A stretch of DNA of 64,000 nucleotides, taken from contig MBPM02000146.1 in NCBI GenBank assembly GCA_001695595.3, positions 1 to 64,000 of the forward strand. The letters are read 5' to 3'. Every line of letters begins with the position of its first letter. Position 1 is the first letter of the stretch. The translations under genes and the position numbers were made by a program. The notes beneath the pieces were generated by a model. That model searched no databases. It had not been told where the DNA came from and saw nothing but the letters and a program-made list of their open reading frames with translations. This document shows positions 35,905 through 46,479 of this stretch, piece by piece. The DNA is from Plasmopara viticola (Eukaryota; Oomycota; Peronosporomycetes; Peronosporales; Peronosporaceae).

Positions 35905-36417
35905 TTACTGATCTAATACCATGGAAGATGGTGCCTTGATGTCCGCCGCATTCTTCTGCTCAGATACCAGCACATTAAGCTGAGCCTGGTCCTTAAGCGC
36001 TGCAGCAGCCGGCTCGATTAGTGTGATGTTCTGCTCCAGCTCGCGGAGGTCGCGCGCCTTTGCCTTGGACTTGCTTTCCTTCATGCGGTTCTTGTAAAAT
36101 GCAACCTCGCGTTTCTCCTTAATTTGTGTCACGCGCTCGATAGCGTGAATGGTGGCTCCCATCAGCTCACGGTCGTACTTCACGGCACGGTGTCGCTGCT
36201 TGTCGAAATCGAAGGTCGTGTCGAGGGCCATTTCTTTACCCGCAGACTTTCTGAAGGCTTTGGTCCATTTCACCTTGCGCGGGTTGCGCTTACGATTAAA
36301 ATTCTTGTGGCATTTAGAGCGACAAAAGCGAAAAACTTTGCTATCATTGCGCACGAAAGTGATGCCGTGGCCCGGGTACACAGGACTGGAGCAAAAGTAG
36401 CATGTATGAATACGCAT
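35905..36417 (-). CDS. RLP24: Ribosome biogenesis protein RLP24 (RSL24D1), eL24-like
   Basis: This intronless gene of 170 residues begins [18 protein letters not shown], the invariant opening of RLP24. The ATG at 36417 was therefore chosen although the frame stays open 31 codons further upstream. RLP24 occupies the eL24 site on pre-60S particles in the nucleolus and is exchanged for eL24 in the cytoplasm after the AAA-ATPase Drg1 acts on it. The zinc-ribbon cysteines C6, C9, C32 and C36 are all present. The basic [16 protein letters not shown] stretch (42-57) is the rRNA-contacting part. The C-terminal helical extension distinguishes RLP24 from eL24. The length fits the family (about 160-200). 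The upstream neighbour on the same strand ends 260 bp away. Confidence 0.96.
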   Translation of the reverse strand: MRIHTCYFCSSPVYPGHGITFVRNDSKVFRFCRSKCHKNFNRKRNPRKVKWTKAFRKSAGKEMALDTTFDFDKQRHRAVKYDRELMGATIHAIERVTQIKEKREVAFYKNRMKESKSKAKARDLRELEQNITLIEPAAAALKDQAQLNVLVSEQKNAADIKAPSSMVLDQ

Positions 36418-36676
36418 GCCGATGATAGGTTCTGCTGTCGATTCTGTTTGTTTTTTAAGGTCTACTGGTTGGCTGTCCAATACTTCTTGATGTGTGGTCC
36501 ACAACACCAAATAACCAGGTAGCGAGTTACTGCCAAGGAATGCATTGGCACGTTAAACCATATTCTAGCATTTTGATATATTTAACTATATATGATTGTA
36601 CGCGCAAATGCGTGCTCCCGTAGACAACCCGTTTTAGCAATCTGCAGCCGTTCGTCATCTTCATTCTCTGACAATA

Positions 36677-38329
36677 TTACCGCACCCGAGATAAGAGGAG
36701 GTCACTCAGCGCCATCGGTCCCTTTGTCTCTGAGTCGCGGAGGTCATCTGCAGTCAGCTCGTCTTGCTTGTGCGCAGCCGCAACTTGCTCTGCATTGTCG
36801 CGATGCTGCTTAATGCGATTAGAAACAGCCGTAAGGTTTAAATCTGTCAATGTAGACATGGTGCTGTCTTCAAAATTGGGTCGACGTTTCACGCCGGCAA
36901 CACCAGATTTTCGACCTGAGGAGTCAACTTCGTCCTCCATAATGTCGTTAAACAAAATCTGACCGGGTTGAGCACTGTTTTGGTCGTACGGGGAAGGCTT
37001 GTGAGCAAGAGCCTTCGGTGTGTTATCCAGATTAACGTAGTTTCCCTGGGAATTGCCTGGTGTTTCGACGCTTGCGATCTGTGGAGTAATGTCTCTAGCA
37101 GTAGAATCTTTTATTGCAGGATTCATCTCCTTTTGATCTAAGCTCTGGTTGCACATTGGACCAGCAAATTGAATAGGACTTGCTTTTTTTTTGGTAAGTG
37201 CGGGATCGTGGCGCCCACGATTTGAAGCACTCAGATAGGTACTTTCTCGCTGCTGACATATGGAAGCTTCGTGCATACTAAGCATAGCAAACTCTTCTGC
37301 TTCCTCGTCGCTTACCACAGCCACGTCACCAACAGACTTTATCCCGGTACTTGCAAAGCCAAACATGCCACCGGCTTTTTTTGGGTTATTGCATTTGCTA
37401 GCGTTAGCTTCCGGGTTGCGATTAATTCTCGAACGCAGCGTGACAAAACCAATTACAATCAAAGCCAAGACAACGATTCCACTGATGATAAGCACGCATA
37501 TGACTTCCGTTGATAACCCTGTGCTTTTCGAGTCTTCCGTCGCCTTCGCATACGGCGTAGCGGTGGTATCAGCTGCCGCCGAGGAACCCGCCTTTGAGGA
37601 AATTTTTATATCTAGGAACACGGCGTAGTCATAACGTTTCAACGTGGGAGTAGAGCTCGGCAAGATTAGATGAGCCAGCAGGATGTAACCTCCTGGTTGG
37701 TCGAATGACAGCTCTGACGTTTCAAACGCTGCCAGTCCATCTGTGAAGTTTAGTGGAATGTTAGTGGTATTCTCTGTCAGCTGTGATCCTGTTGTTACAG
37801 GATTGCAGTCTTCACCAGTGGTGCACGTCCGCAGACGCGAAGCGATAATTTGATAGTGATTCTGGGAGATGCGGTCCAGTCCGGCGACAAATTCAGTGAC
37901 GCCGAAGAGGTTAGTCCCGATGACGCCGCCTGAAGCAAAACGCTGCGTTGCGTTCCACGAAATGCTAACCGAATCATTCGCGTACACGTCATCTGAGGGG
38001 AATGCGATAGAAAGGCTAAGCGGGCAGTCGTCGCCCTGCGCGCTCACCAAATTCGCTGTAGAACGATCTACCTTGTTGGAGTAAATCGATGTGTCTACTT
38101 CCCAGCAGTACGTGGTAGCACCATCCTTGACAAAATTATCTGAAGAAGATGTCATTGGCGTCGCCGTGGCGACGTTGATCAGCAATACAGTGGTCAGTGC
38201 GACGATCTGCCAGTACCAGACGCTCCTTTGAGTCGGGTTTTTAGTATTTCGAGCATTGGTTTGGCAACGACACCTTCTTAGAGGCTTATTCTCCATACCA
38301 GTTCCTTGCTGCTTGCTAGCCTCTTGCAT
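36677..38329 (-). CDS. Predicted type I membrane glycoprotein, 550 aa, function unknown
   Basis: I do not recognise the family. The order of parts is: a 35-residue polar N-terminus; a hydrophobic signal or anchor segment at about 39-57 (WQIVALTTVLLINVATATPM); an extracellular part at 58-272 with several cysteines (75, 102, 169, 175) and N-glycosylation sequons at N118, N126 and N194; a transmembrane helix at about 275-298 (VICVLIISGIVVLALIVIGF); and a 250-residue polar cytoplasmic tail. ATGs at residues 1 and 12 are both possible starts; the second gives a more standard signal peptide. The outer domain is probably beta-rich, with phrases such as VYANDSVSISWNATQ and GGYILLAHLILP. No kinase or enzyme motif was found. 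Similar architecture is common in oomycete surface proteins of unknown role. Confidence 0.8.
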   Translation of the reverse strand: MQEASKQQGTGMENKPLRRCRCQTNARNTKNPTQRSVWYWQIVALTTVLLINVATATPMTSSSDNFVKDGATTYCWEVDTSIYSNKVDRSTANLVSAQGDDCPLSLSIAFPSDDVYANDSVSISWNATQRFASGGVIGTNLFGVTEFVAGLDRISQNHYQIIASRLRTCTTGEDCNPVTTGSQLTENTTNIPLNFTDGLAAFETSELSFDQPGGYILLAHLILPSSTPTLKRYDYAVFLDIKISSKAGSSAAADTTATPYAKATEDSKSTGLSTEVICVLIISGIVVLALIVIGFVTLRSRINRNPEANASKCNNPKKAGGMFGFASTGIKSVGDVAVVSDEEAEEFAMLSMHEASICQQRESTYLSASNRGRHDPALTKKKASPIQFAGPMCNQSLDQKEMNPAIKDSTARDITPQIASVETPGNSQGNYVNLDNTPKALAHKPSPYDQNSAQPGQILFNDIMEDEVDSSGRKSGVAGVKRRPNFEDSTMSTLTDLNLTAVSNRIKQHRDNAEQVAAAHKQDELTADDLRDSETKGPMALSDLLLSRVR

Positions 38330-38970
38330 GAGGTCGTGGCACCGGTTCTGCGTATTGAGTGTGTCTCGTTCGTCCAGAGACCGCTTCTTATCTCATGAGA
38401 GATAGGCTGCGCTTTACTGCCACTTCTGGCTTGCGGTTGATCGCTCAATCGGTAGGCTCCTTTACCTACACCTCGGTTACAGTAACGCTGCTCCGGCTTA
38501 GGGTTGCCGCGAGCTAACCGGCAGAGAGCATAAGTCAAAATCCAAAATTAGCGATTGGTCAAAATCATGTGTACTCAAGAGCGTTTGCGTTACACATGGT
38601 ACAGGAAAATTTTGCTGAGAAAGGCAGAGTACGCTAATAATAATAGTCCAAACATGCCGATTTAAAGGATTCTAGTAATGCAATGTATAAGTCACTGTGA
38701 TTTGTAGGACAAATTACTGTATGCAACCAAGACCGTCTGTCGTTCAACGTCGGTGTCACAGCCGCGCATTTGCAAGGTCACATGTACCGAAAAATACGAG
38801 AAAAACAAATTCTGACGTCTCAACGAGAAGAGCCTTACCTCACCACAACTATTACTAATTATTGTGGCCTTCACCCCAAACATACAAAGTATACATTAAA
38901 CTTATTATTTGAGGGTGGTATTCGGCCTTTGTAATGTTGCTCTTGGGGCCAATTGTTTTGGCTAATGGAA
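38330..38970. promoter_or_regulatory. Upstream region of the membrane-protein gene
   Basis: A CCAAT box reads on the minus strand at 38554-38558, about 225 bp before the start codon. The remaining sequence up to the SINE target site holds no gene. Confidence 0.35.
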
Positions 38971-38987
38971 TAACTGCATTGCCCAGA
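38971..38987. repeat. Target-site duplication, left copy
   Basis: The 17-bp word TAACTGCATTGCCCAGA is repeated exactly at 39310-39326 and flanks the SINE. Confidence 0.92.
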
Positions 38988-39309
38988 GATTTAAGCTACC
39001 ATAACCCACGTGCTAGGACTAAGCTGCCTCAATCGCGGGATGCTGGTAGTAATCCGACCCATATTGGGACCGGGTTCCGTGCCCCTCATTACACTATGGG
39101 GCTTTTTCGGTCAGTGGGGCGTCCCCCACCCAACCCTTATATTACCCAATCGGGTGCGAGTTGGTAGGGCAGTCACACACTCGGGTGTGATGGCTCGTCC
39201 ACTTTAGTGACCTATCTCCGGCTGCCTTAATTCGGATCCTATGGGTATCGAACCAGGTACCTCCCGGTCCTGGGTCGAACGGCTAACCGCTCGAGCCACA
39301 GGATCGGTC
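38988..39309 (-). mobile_element. SINE with tRNA-derived head, complete and flanked by a 17-bp TSD
   Basis: On the minus strand the element begins with a tRNA-like region. The A box is TGGCTCGAGCGGTTAGC (plus-strand 39282-39298), the B box is GGTTCGATACC (39244-39254), and the ends GATCCTG/TAGGATC can pair as an acceptor stem. The anticodon arm does not pair well, so this is a SINE head rather than a tRNA gene. A tRNA-unrelated body follows and ends without a long poly-A at 38988. The exact 17-bp duplications on both sides show insertion by target-primed reverse transcription and suggest modest age. A decayed relative lies at 26170-26322. Confidence 0.88.
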
Positions 39310-39326
39310 TAACTGCATTGCCCAGA
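39310..39326. repeat. Target-site duplication, right copy
   Basis: Exact copy of the 17-bp word at 38971-38987. Confidence 0.92.
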
Positions 39327-42300
39327 CAATAGCTGCAATGTGGTCGCCGTTTTCCTCGTTATCGAGCTCTTCTTGTGATGACACTCTCGATGATGATATC
39401 ACGAAGATGATGGCGAACATGTGGTGTTTATGCCTATTGAGATTGACGGCAAAACCTTGCAGCAGTTGATCGTCAGCGTTTTAAAGGTAGATGAACACCA
39501 AACCGATGGGTGAACTTTAAAGGCGAAGTAGTCTTTCGTCATCAATGATTGCACAAACTGCAGTGGAGCTGCAGTAGGCCGTTGCTGGGAGGGAGCGTGA
39601 GTCCAGATCTCTCACTATCGTTCTATACTCAAAACCAAATTGACTCGCAATTTGTTGTCTGCGTTTACTACTGGCTTCGATACCCAGAATAATACTTAAA
39701 GTCTCAGTTGGAAATTATCGCTAAAGGTGAATAGCTTACAATGATGATGTATCACACTAGTTTTACCAATATGCGTTATGCAATGTTTTTTTTTACCATG
39801 GACTGTTATTATTTAGCTTACGTACCGCGTTTTTATTAACGTTCGAAACATCACATAACATAGCTTGTTTTACACAATCTGTTTGTACCAAATAGTGTGA
39901 CATACAATGAATTTGGAAACCTCTTTACACTTCCTAATAAAGATCTTGGACTTATACTAGTAACGCTCTACTACGAAGGCTTCTGTCTTGTAGACATCGC
40001 TGTTATCGTTACTCAAACAAAAATACCGCGGGTGGCGTTTCGTGTTTAATTTTTTTTATGTAGGACAGCAAAATTACTGCACATCAATGTGTCAAAATAC
40101 TGCGGTAACTTCGGAGGGCTTTTTCTGAACAAGACAATTCTTGAGATTTTTCCTCTTTGCACGTTATCTGCACGATTATTAATAGTAGAATTGTCGCTTT
40201 ACAAAAGGACGTGCTTTAGGCAAAGTTATGGATTTGCTGACCTTTCCCGCTCCTCAGAAGCCCACACAATAGCTAAATGATCTGCAAAGCTTATCCAAAA
40301 TACATACCCTGATTCAATCGACTACCTTGTCACTCACATCTTGTGCAATTTGAGGGTCTAAATAGGAGACGAAAGGAAGCTCGCAGTGACTGCTTACCAC
40401 GCGGCATACTTGTGCAACACGCTATGACGTCAGATGACAATTAAGCTTAGTCGCCCATGGAGTGCGCGCGTAGAACTTTTGAAGTTTTTTTAAGGTAATT
40501 TTGATTATTTATATCTATGAACTCGTTTATTGATGCATTAAAACTGTGGAAAGAATTTAATTAGCGCAGCTTTAACTATTGAAATGATTCGGCAAGACAG
40601 TCCATCGGTGCATCTCTCAGTCGTATATACAAAAGAAGCTAAACAAGGCGAGGATTTAAGCTCGACTACGACCAATAGTCGCGACATCAGATGGTGAAGG
40701 GAGTGAGCGCCTCTTCTGAAAAAAATTAATTATAGTTTGTGAGTCTGGGAATTGTACCACCAAACCAGGCTGTCAAAGGGTCTACCTTCTGTACGACAAA
40801 CTCGCTTGAACCACGCTCTACAAACCCTTGCGTCGCACACTGGGTGCACACGTGCTGTCATGGCTCCCAATGCGCTCGTGCCCGTTTACTGATCAATTGC
40901 TTATGCCTGATGAGTCAACGCTCATCACTAGCAGCCTAACGCGTCAAAAATGCACGAACTGCAAATTCCAGCGTAATGCACTTCGCTTTGCAGATAAAAT
41001 ACAAGTTCGTGTCTGATGTTTTGGCGGTGATCGCCCGAGTGGATACATCCGTACTCAAGGCTGCATATGGCCTTGTTTTCCGGCTTATCAAATACTCAGT
41101 GTGAGGCACGCGTAGCTCAAAGAGCGATATTTCTCCCACCACACGGACCACCGAGACTACTTGGCGGCTTAATTAAGCACAGCGCTAGTGACGATAGTGG
41201 AATCTGTATCTAATACTCATGCATTATATTTTTTAGGGTCAATAAAATACTTTCCACTTATTAAGTACAAACGTACTCTTTGCTTCTACTTTACAATTGA
41301 CTCAGCGAAGTCAACATGCGAGAAGGGCATCTCCTTTTATACGTGGTCGCTTTGTTGATAAATTAATCTTGAATGCCGGCAGGCTGTCGTCTTGCGATTT
41401 TTAGCTCGCATCATCGTGTTTCTTCGACCACTGCTTTCTTGGCAGTCATTTCAGACCTCAAGGTGAGCTCTGCTCGTGAACTTAGCGCTTCCCATTTTTC
41501 GACAAAAAGAGAAGTATTTACCGGGGATACCGATCCTGATGGACAAAAGCACCTGGGCAGTCTTGGTGAAAAAGGGCGTTAGCCTTGAGATGGTTTTTAA
41601 TGAGGATATACCTTCACTTCACACAACACGGGAGCCCAAGTGGCGGTACCACACAAGTTTTTTTTCCATGTAATAAAGGCGCTCGACTTTTTCATCGAAA
41701 AAGATCAAGAAAAGTGTTTTAATTCCATACAGAGCAATAAGTGCTCTTTGCATCGATATGCTTACTGGTAAATGCAACTCAAGGAATGGCAAATTGTAGT
41801 ATCGACGACTCAGACGTAGCAAAAATATCTGGCAGACCGTGACATAGACGACCTCGATTGCCTTCGGCAAGACTGTTGCAACTCTGTCGTCCCAAGGTGT
41901 TTTGGGGCCTCAAGCGCATACTCGTATCACTTTGCAAGCACATAGGGTGCCACGAATAAAGGTCGTGGTCGTGTCTAAAAAAGTTATTTGACTTGACTGA
42001 TAGGTCGAGCTTTCGTGGCTGTGCCTACACATGACCCCGATCCAGTGATCCCGTACTCACTCTGCCCAAATTTAACGCTGCTTGAGTATGATCAAATAGA
42101 GCTTTGAATTTGATCACACCCCCATAAGATCTCAAGTGTGAACACTAAGCCTCTTTTGGCGATGACCTTAAATGGTTTAATGAAGCTTGGACGCAAAATG
42201 GTCTTAAAAAAGTGAGTGACAACATTTTTTATTATAAATTGAGCATTTACAATACCAAATCCTAAAAATTGTCAAATCGTCTTTTCATTTCTTCCCTTCC

Positions 42301-44419
42301 GTCAGTATTTTTATTCTCGTCATTTGCATTCAATTTATCGCATACAAGTCTTTAAAGTTAAAGTCTTTTGGACACAAAGTTTTCGATATTATAAAAAAGC
42401 TGAAATCAGCATTTTTTTTGGCTATATCTCAAAACCCAGAGCAGCAATGTTATGACGTTTAAAATAGCCAATTCAAAATAAATATTTGGCTTGTTGAGAC
42501 ATAAATGGCCTTCTTCAATGACTTGCAATTGAGTGCATGCCGCATAAATTATTCGCACACGTACTGCGCAGCACGTCTTTGACGAAGCAATTTTCTCACA
42601 TAATTTTTTTGTATAAAACATTCAACATGTACAACCTACCATTTCAATATAGGACAAAGAAGGTAAAATGATTAATGTTGCGTGAAACTTACGGTCGTGA
42701 CTAGCCCTGCGGTCTCGAAACATACAAGGCAAATTTATACAGCTCCATTCTTACAAGAAATGTGTTTGAATGACTCCGACGTAAGTTGACTATTACAGCT
42801 ATCTGATAGAGAGATACTGTCGTAGTTATTGGCTTTAAGGACGCGTAAGTTTTCGTCCTCACTTTTCATCGGTACAAAACCCAGTACGTTGCACATTACT
42901 CTCTGCCTGACTTTAAAAGTTTATGTACGTCTTTGTACAAAGACTTTTTATAACTTTCTTGCCTTATAGTGCAAGTTGAACTCGTTTCTAGATTTATCAA
43001 TGAACCATCTGTGGTGTAAATATTTTATGATCGCGTTCTAGCATAGCATCACCTCCTAATATACATTGGCAGAAGTCATTTGACAATGTTCTGCTCTTCA
43101 TTTAGCTCTTCAGTACTTAATGCTGCCTAATTATTGATGTTCAAAACACGTTACTTATGTGACACAATATGGTATAGCAATAACTTGTGTGACATACGCT
43201 GTGTTTGTGAAGCCCTGTTCCAATTTGCGTGCGATATTTTACCGCGAGAACCAAAGACATATCAGCTATTTAATACACTTCAAATCCAAACAGGGTTTTA
43301 TCTGTGTTTCTGGGTATGGTTACAGTTACTTTATACCCGAGCACATGACTTTTGTCTGAATCGTCATTGTGCTGAAGCCGAGGCTTCTTTAACGTGGGTT
43401 GTATCGGACTAAATTAAGTGATCAAAGTTGAGTCGAAGCTGACAAGCGTAGCATACTTTGTCCAGGGTAGTTGCGCTTTGGGATCTAGCAATTTGAGCGC
43501 TCACACAGTCGAGACAGATAATCTTTAGCCAAACAAAGGTAGTTACAGTGCTAGAATACGCAAGCTAATCTTGTCTACAGGCCTTTTAAAATGTCATTTT
43601 TTTCTAGTAAGACTTAATACGGTGCTCAAAGAACGTATAGCGACTGAAAGATTGTGCTAAAGAATAGGCTCTTCTTGCATTAATAGATGCCACACGAGGA
43701 TGAGCTCCAGAGAGCCTTCATGGCGTGCGAAGATAAGCATATTTCGACATGACCTGCACAGGCCGGGTAGTTCCGATCTGGAAAGTTGTCAGGCCTGATG
43801 TCTAGAAAATCCTACAAATTAACGTCCACCACTTTTATGACTTTGCCCGACGGAGTGACTACCGGTCGAGTGAGAATGATAGGCGTGCGCTCCCCAGCAT
43901 GGTTAAGTGGAATGATCTCCTTTTATCCTACCTTACCCGAGCAACAACGTGGTGGGCAAACCCTTTCAGCCTTGCTTCCAACGAAGCAGGCGCAAGCTTT
44001 GTGAGTTTTTTTTGAAGGCGCAACCCTAGGCAAAAGCTGCCGAGGTACTTGTAAAATCCGAAGCAACCTGCATCGGTACTATATTGAGTGTAGTAGAATG
44101 ACCAGGTTGACCGACAGCCCTCTTTGTTGCCTATTAACCATAGTTGTGATCAAACAAGCATTTTATATTAAAATCAAAGAGTAACGACTACACCCATTCC
44201 TAATTTAAAAAATGATACTTTGGTGTAACAATTTATTACGGGGCGTTGTTTGCGCTTTACAAAAGCTGAATTTGAATGTGTTGAAGCACTGGTGGCTCCT
44301 GGTGCACGAAAGGTACGCTTTCGGTACTCATAATCAAAGTGATTTTTAAAGGCCCCAAATAGAGTGTAATCACTGCCTATAAGTTAGTGCAGATATAAAT
44401 GACCAGATTGGAATGATAG
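39327..44419. other. Gene-free stretch
   Basis: Short frames only. Coding-like but broken pieces occur at 40739-41090 and 41373-41700 and at 43786-44004 (start codon TTG), with no domain that I can name. The sequence at 42200-42420 is AT-rich. I see no RNA gene. Confidence 0.4.
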
Positions 44420-44580
44420 TATCATCAGATAAATTAGTTTTCATAACGCGATCTTTTGCATTAAGAAGACCGAGAGAAACGATTGCTTGCTGAAAGGTTT
44501 TCATATCTTCTTGCGCCTTCTCTGTGTAAGGTACTGTTTGAACCTGTCAAAAATCTTTTATAGCTTCCATTAATGCCAGC
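44420..44580 (-). repeat. Copy 3 of the unidentified dispersed repeat
   Basis: The minus strand reads GACAGGTTCAAACAGTACCT, then CACAGAGAAGGCGCAAGAAG, then a segment ending GGTCTTCTTAATGCAAAAGA. The same word order occurs in copies 1 and 2. Translation gives AQEDMKTFQQAIVSLGLLNA, parallel to AQEDIRSSGEQLFAISGLNK of copy 1, so the ancestor was probably protein-coding. Confidence 0.42.
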
Positions 44581-46138
44581 TAGGTTCCCCGTATTATAAA
44601 TTCTAAGTGTTGTCTGTTTTCGCTAGCGTGTCTTTGTTCAGCAACCCTTCAAAAATCATTAACTCAGGCACAAATCGTGTATCCTTGTTATTCGCAGTTA
44701 TTAGCACTTAAGAGCTCTGGGTCTCAAGACAGAAGCCTTAAGATAAAAGTCTTTAAGGCACCACTACTCGCTTACAACTGTTACCAGGTGTGATGAGGTC
44801 ACACAGCACCTTGCAAGGAGAAGACGAGAAAAAGTCTTTAAAATATTATAGTGAACGACCCTATATTTATCTCAGTCTGAAGGGGTTCAGCATGTGCGCT
44901 TACAGACCATCTCATTCGATACAATGTTCATTATACTCGCATTACGTAAACTTCTGTATATGCACGAAGCTCAAATCTGTGTTTCGGACAGAAATTGTAT
45001 TTTTTTCAGTTTTTTTTAGATCAGTATGCGAATCAGTGTGTATCCCAATATGGTACTTTCATACACCATTCTCTCAATTTGCTTCCTCGGGGCGTCATCT
45101 TTGACCGGCTTGATGCAACAGCCCATTGCATCGGAATTACACAAAATATAAAAGAAGTTTATTCAATACGTATTTTGTTAAGTACCAATCCCGCTAATGC
45201 CTATCTGTAGATCGGGATGACAAAGTAGTTTGAGCGCGCACACCCAAATCGAACTGGCACGGACGGCCTCAAACCAGCATTTACCATTGATACTTTATAG
45301 ATTATTAGTAACATTTCATGTGTGACTAACATTTAGACTGACTAACTACCGGTATTAATACCGATAGGGTGATTTTTCTTACATTGTAAGGCAAATTGTT
45401 TCACTATTGTTGACGGTCTTATTTACATTGATGTCCTTTATCAACTGTAAAAGATGCATAGATGCATAGATGTTCTTGCGCCTTAATAACTTCCCGTTTT
45501 CTCCCTCTCATTTTCTACTTTTGTCTTCAATATGTAGCGTCGGAAAAGTAGAAAAAAAAAGATTATAAAGAACCACATATTTTTAATTACATCCTAATAT
45601 ACTATTTATATTACATTGTGTAAGAAATAATCTTTGTTCGATATAAACTTTTTCAGATATCATGTAAACAAGTCTAAGCTTCTATAGCTATTTGCAATTA
45701 ATAATGAGTAATTTTAACTGCTATTTTGGTAATTTTTATATTTTTTTATAAATCAAACCCTTCGTTTTGAAGTTAATTCAATAACTGAGTCTATGTCTAT
45801 TCCCATGAGTGTGTAATGTGGAAGGGTCATTTGATCGATACCCTTGCGCAGGATAGACCAATTTCCGGCTTCTCCAATTTGACCATGTATACACATTGTT
45901 TGGCTCAATTACAAACGGCACGGTTCTTACGTGTTGTACCACTTAACCTAGTACGTACATACATTACCTAGTAAGTCGCTCGACGCCACGCAAATCCACT
46001 TCACGCAAATCCACTCTGCCACCTCTCCATGCTCGGTGCAGCGACCTCGATTTTGACGATTTGCCTTGAATACTGAAGTAGCATTTTGTTAAATATTCTG
46101 TACGTCATTGATTGCGACAATAGATATTCTACTCGTAT
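44581..46138. other. Gene-free, partly AT-rich stretch
   Basis: No gene. 45530-45790 is strongly AT-rich. Confidence 0.45.
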
Positions 46139-46443
46139 GGTTGGGTTGACGCCCTCCTTCCAAGCGCGGGGGCTAAATGCTCGCGCGCTTCGGGCAGGTG
46201 TTCTCGGGCATCTGCAGGTCTCTAACGAGTCTCACCCTCGACGCGAAGGTCTACAGCACCAGGGCGCCACCTGAGCTCTTACTAAGTCAGAGAGAAACGA
46301 AACAATGAAAGACCCTCACGACCTCGGTGCTGGCTGCACTGGCCGCCGAACGAGACCCGACGTATGCGGACACCACTCTATGCCCAGACTGAGCCTAGCA
46401 CGTGCATAACTTGGCAACGCGATAACGTAATACAATACAAAAA
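46139..46443 (+). mobile_element. Heavily deleted LINE, copy 2
   Basis: This copy matches copy 1 in three blocks. 46139-46262 equals the 5' end (copy 1 from 17490), 46263-46291 equals a piece around GCGCCACCTGGGCTCTTAC (copy 1 near 18100), and about 46300-46443 equals the 3' end (copy 1 from about 18490). Two internal deletions remove nearly all coding sequence. The tail is TACAATACAA, in place of the TACATTACATT repeat of copy 1. The 3' end lies about 40 bp from the SEC10 stop codon, on the opposite strand. Confidence 0.88.
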
Positions 46444-46479
46444 TGCTTGTAGCAGTAATATTTTTTGAATAGCCAAAAA

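Noticed and set aside
36124..36522. 132-codon plus-strand ORF
   Set aside because: Shadow of RLP24 on the opposite strand.
39244..39309. Possible tRNA gene on the minus strand (A and B boxes present)
   Set aside because: The anticodon arm does not pair and the sequence continues into a 320-bp element flanked by a 17-bp target-site duplication. It is a SINE head.
42406..42621. 71-residue minus-strand ORF with a true ATG and a hydrophobic tail
   Set aside because: It lies in AT-rich DNA with no homology I can recognise and no neighbouring gene support.
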